The translations under genes and the position numbers were made by a program. Below, piece by piece: positions 60,699 to 64,000 of a stretch of DNA of 64,000 nt (positions are counted from its first letter, which is position 1; each line of letters opens with the position of its first letter). The notes under the pieces are model-generated. The model was not told where the DNA came from. It was given only the letters and a program-made list of their open reading frames with translations, and did no database searches. Source of the stretch: Azolla caroliniana (Eukaryota; Polypodiophyta); the NCBI GenBank assembly GCA_043228905.1, contig JBHGNT010000011.1:20708001-20772000 (forward strand). Direction: 5' to 3'.

Positions 60699-63600
60699 GT
60701 AGACTAGAAAGCCTTGTCCCCGAGCTAATTTTGGTTAGCTATAAGGTTTAGTTTTGTATAAGACCATAGAACAAACATGTTTCAGTAAATCATAAAGTTT
60801 AATTAAATGCAATACTGCAAAAGAAAGAAAGAAAGAAAGAAAGAACTATATATGAACTAGGAGGCCAAAGTGGTCTATCAAACTGAACAAGACTAAACAT
60901 AGAGAGAGAGAAAACTGAAATGCATGGCTCAGATAATTTGTTTGGTAACTTGTATTATTTAGTTTTGTATAATGTGATAGAGGCTTGGAATCCTCTAGTT
61001 TTGTATGATTTAGTTTTCTTTAGCTATAAGGTTGGTTATGTATAACACCATAGAGAGAAAGAAAAAGATGAAAAGAACAAAAGACAATATTCTCTCTGTA
61101 GAGGCCAAACTGGATCAGTATGATTTAGCTTTATATAAGACTATATAGAGATAAATTCAAGAGACTTGAAAGCCCCTAGCTCAAAGCAAATGTTAGTGAT
61201 TCATGATGCTTACTTATGTGTAAGACCATAGAGGGAAAGAAGGAAGATGATATTAAACTCTCTGTAGAAATCAACTTGGACAATGACCCAAAAACATTAA
61301 TATCTTAACATTCTGTCATATCCCTTGTACAACACAAAATTCAGTATGCTAGAAGGTTCCGTTATGTATAAGATCATAGAAAGGAGCCAGAAAACGCTGG
61401 CTCCAATAGAATCTCTGCATACTGCAATGTTGAGTTATGGATAAAGCTATAGAAAGAGGCAATAATATCCAGATCAAAGAAATTTTCAGCGGTTGCAATG
61501 TTTCTTATGGATTAGACAATAACAAATACTAGATAGTCGTTACACACATGAACATACAAATAACTGAACAGAAATATGAGTTCTGTACCTGTCATGATAC
61601 ACGTAACATGTTATACACATAGGTCTTTTCTTACTCAAAAGAAAAGTCTTTGTAAACATAGATGGTTGATCATAAAGGCAATACCTTTGCCTTTCTTGTT
61701 CTCTTTTTGTTCTCTTCTCAGGGGTTCTATTTAATTGGATTATGAAAAGTTCAAACTCTTGGTTTGATATTTCTATTTGTCTATGCTGGATTACAAATTC
61801 TGAGGTTTAGTTTATCTTGATATTGGTTTATTATAGCAATTTAAGGCTTATCTATTCCATAAGTTCTTTACAGTTCTATGGACCTCTTTAAGCACAAGGG
61901 GTAAATACTACTTCAAATGAAGCATATGCAAGGATTTCATGTATAACTTAACTTGTTACAATCTCTGATTTTTCTGTTTACAGCTCACTGAATATGGAAG
62001 TGGTGGTAGCCTTCTTATGCTCCAGAGTTGCTTGGGTCAAATGAATTTAAAGGAAGGAGATGTCCAAAACTTACAACTAAAACTTGATCTATTGGCGATT
62101 GTAATTCGGCATTTGGTTCAACAACCAAATTTTAGTACAATTTTTTGTGAAGCTGTGAAAAATTTCCCATTCAGTGAGGCTTTGTTGGATAGCTTATCTG
62201 AAGCTTTGAAGCTCTCTCTTTTGGAGCAAATTAGCTTGGGCTTGGCATTGACCAATGCTGAAGATTTGCGATGGCAGCAGCACGGTAAGGAGCTGATGCA
62301 CTTTAACTTTCTTTTCTCGGATACTTACTTTAACGAAAAACTCCGAAATATCCTAAAATGTTGACCAGGGGCATTTGGGGAAAGAGAAAAAATGAAGGGT
62401 ACTTCAGAGTGTTTCCTTGATGTTATTGTCTTCTAAAGTTTGTACTCTTTGAATCCAGGCTACAGATTTTGCCAGACAAAGATAACAGAATTGTGTCAGA
62501 CTCCATGTTCTATTAATGACAATGTTGTAATTGATCAGATTCTTTTGTTTCTGCATGAAAGTGAGGGTCTGTCAAAGCTCATACCTGCTTTTGTGAAATC
62601 ATTGCCTTCTGATGCTCATACTTCCTTGATGTTGATGCCACTTCTTCAAGATGAAGCAAATGACTTGGATTGTCTAAGGTAGCTGTCATGTCAGAATGCC
62701 GCATTGAATTTTACTTCAGTTATTTACCAATAGGCCAACTCTATTATAAGGTCAAACGTTGCATGTGTTGTTGTTTGATACTGGCTTGATTGATGTTTGT
62801 CGTGATTTTTTTTAAAGATTTGATACAATATCGAAGTATACTTCACCAATTCCCTTGGATTTAATGGAGCAATTAGAAAACACAGTTGAAGTGGAAGACA
62901 TTATGGAGGAGCTTGGATACAGTTGTACTGTGGGGGTGGCACAATGCAAAGAGATACTTAATTTACTTCCTTCGTTGCAAGAGGCAAATATTGCACGAAT
63001 AATTGCAATGGTATCTCGAAGCCATACTGGTTTAGAGGATTCCCATGGGACCTGTGGTACCTTCTATAGTGCATTAACTGAAAGTGCTTTTGTGGATGGT
63101 ATATGGGCAAGTACCTGGAATATTGAGGTTTTGGTTGAATCGATAAAACTTGTGGTAAGTTGGTATTAGTTAGCTGGTGATCATCCTATGTGAATGTTTT
63201 TATTAGTGCCACATGCATAGAGAATGTACATCACCTGATTTTATATTTTAAACTTTTACAGGCCCCTGAAACAAACTGGGCATTGGTAGTAGATAATTTT
63301 GATTATGAAGGTTTTTATTTGCCTGATCAAAAAGCTTTCAACACTCTGTTAGGGATTTATGGCAGGGCTTGTGAGGTATTCATTTGGTGAAGAAAGTAAC
63401 TTTTTGGTGTGATAGATTTGGAATATTAACTTGAGATAACATCTTTATCAGGATCCCTTCCCCATAGAGAAGGTTTGTACAGCTCTGTGGAAGAATGCTG
63501 AAGGACAGATATCCTTTTTAAGGTATGCAGTTTTGTCCTCTGCAGATGTACTGCAGTTCGAAAGATCTTTCTCGAGTCAGGCAAGTTCCCCTTTTTTGTT

Positions 63601-64000
63601 TGCTTCTTTGTCTCCTAAAAATTCAAGTTTCAGGGAAAACTCTGAAATACTCCTGAGGTTTTCATTATTTCCTCAAAAACTCTTGATTGATCAACCCCTC
63701 TCAGGAAATTATATGTCCTACTTGAGCAATTGTATCGACAATACATTCCTTTTCCTCTCTTTTGGGAACTAGCCATGGGTATTTGAGGAAATAAAGAAAA
63801 CATAGAGGCATCCTAGATCCTGTCTAATTTTTTATTTGCTTGCAATAGTTCACTGTGGAAAATTTACCTGGAACTGAGGTTTTACCTCGTGGTGCAAGCC
63901 ATGCTTGGTTATCTGTCCCATTGTTGGAGACATTATGCTGGCTTGCTGAAATTGGACATGCGAGTGCTATACGGTCCATCCTGGAGTATCCCTTAAAACA
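59108..64000 (+). CDS. NOT1: NOT1, scaffold subunit of the CCR4-NOT complex (5' part)
   Basis: Seven exons join in phase: 59108-59206, 61984-62284, 62459-62678, 62818-63154, 63262-63375, 63452-63580, and 63849 to the window end, about 450 residues. The start is the first ATG after a GAA-rich leader. NOT1 is the large scaffold that holds the CCR4/CAF1 deadenylases and NOT2-NOT3 and controls mRNA decay and translation. The N-terminal family pattern is clear: LTEYGSGGSLLMLQSCL, FSTIFCEAVKNFPF, FCQTKITELC, MEELGYSCT, APETNWALVVDNFDYEGFYL, DPFPIEKVCTALWKNAEGQI, and W-LAEIGHASAIRSILEYPL. Full NOT1 proteins exceed 2000 residues, so most of the gene lies beyond the window. Intron 1 is 2.8 kb and repeat-rich. 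Intron 6 (63,581-63,848) has a GC donor (CAG-GCAAGT). The MIF4G and NOT1 C-terminal domains are outside. Confidence 0.93.
60110..60560 (+). repeat. Dispersed repeat of unknown family, copy 2 (in NOT1 intron 1)
   Basis: It is collinear with 56,207-56,763 but shorter and diverged. It ends at ATCTCAATGGGAAGTGATCC, CATCTCAAGAAG, where a GAAA microsatellite with the ATATTAACATCTTTTAAGA block begins. Confidence 0.7.
60563..60844. repeat. Microsatellite group (GAAA)n, (GA)n, (AAAG)n in NOT1 intron 1
   Basis: (GAAA)8-9 at 60,563-60,598, (GA)19 at 60,657-60,695 and (AAAG)6 at 60,819-60,844. All are purine-rich on the sense strand. Confidence 0.9.

Larger units (their letters stand above)
59255..61520 (+). 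repeat. Degenerate interspersed motif array in NOT1 intron 1
   Basis: A block of the form TGCAAGGTT..(G/T)TATGTATAAGACCATAGAGA recurs at irregular spacing, near 59,260, 59,377, 59,447, 60,737, 61,016, 61,130, 61,205, 61,340 and 61,415. It is usually followed by an AGAGAGA or GAAAGAAA tract. Several intervening phrases also recur (GGCCAAA.TGG, TTTTGTATAA). It looks like an old, scrambled minisatellite. Confidence 0.5.

Noticed and set aside
1-64000. CRISPR arrays, operons, toxin-antitoxin or phage-like modules
   Set aside because: Gene structure, introns and retroelements show a plant nuclear genome; the short tandem arrays have no spacer-repeat alternation.

Overview
The window reads as nuclear DNA of a land plant. 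Genes have GT-AG introns, long AT-rich spacers hold many microsatellites, and copia and LINE retroelements are abundant. The gene content is plant-specific: a PLS-type PPR protein, a DUF4378/TRM-like protein, and a USP-kinase-U-box protein. The PPR repeat wording (LKACG, GEDIDA, VRKQGLL, YAKCG) and the LINE reverse-transcriptase wording are types I associate with ferns and related seed-free vascular plants. That placement is an inference from memory, not a search result.

Layout. 1-6.6 kb: AT-rich spacer with no gene I can support. 6.64-8.79 kb (-): intronless E-type PPR gene. 8.8-15.1 kb: spacer with a long (GTAT)n tract near its end. 15.19-19.20 kb (+): five-exon TRM/LONGIFOLIA-like DUF4378 gene; all splice phases join to give 1048 aa. 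19.2-30.6 kb: spacer with simple repeats, a dead LINE (-) at 25.8-27.9 kb, a 265-bp tandem duplication ending in a perfect 28-bp hairpin, a cluster of ATGCAT palindromes and a SINE-like segment. 30.67-40.79 kb: an old, broken copia element (-). Its gag region has been split by a young, apparently intact copia element at 33,918-39,488, with 729-bp LTRs differing at one visible base, a TAAGC target duplication, a tRNA-iMet primer site, a polypurine tract and one 1357-aa polyprotein. 42.07-55.05 kb (-): nine-exon USP-kinase-U-box gene (898 aa in my model) whose introns hold an LTR fragment related to the young element and a decayed LINE. 55.05-59.1 kb: divergent spacer. 59.1 kb to the end (+): 5' part of NOT1, the scaffold of the CCR4-NOT deadenylase; seven exons are visible, one intron has a GC donor, and the long first intron is full of degenerate repeats.

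The four host genes do not form a pathway: organelle RNA processing (PPR), microtubule/cell-shape control (TRM-like), ubiquitin/kinase signalling, and mRNA decay (NOT1). The main story is retroelement dynamics: a nested insertion, two related LTR types with different tandem arrays at the same place in U3, and many local tandem duplications in coding and non-coding DNA. I saw no convincing unknown multi-gene system.
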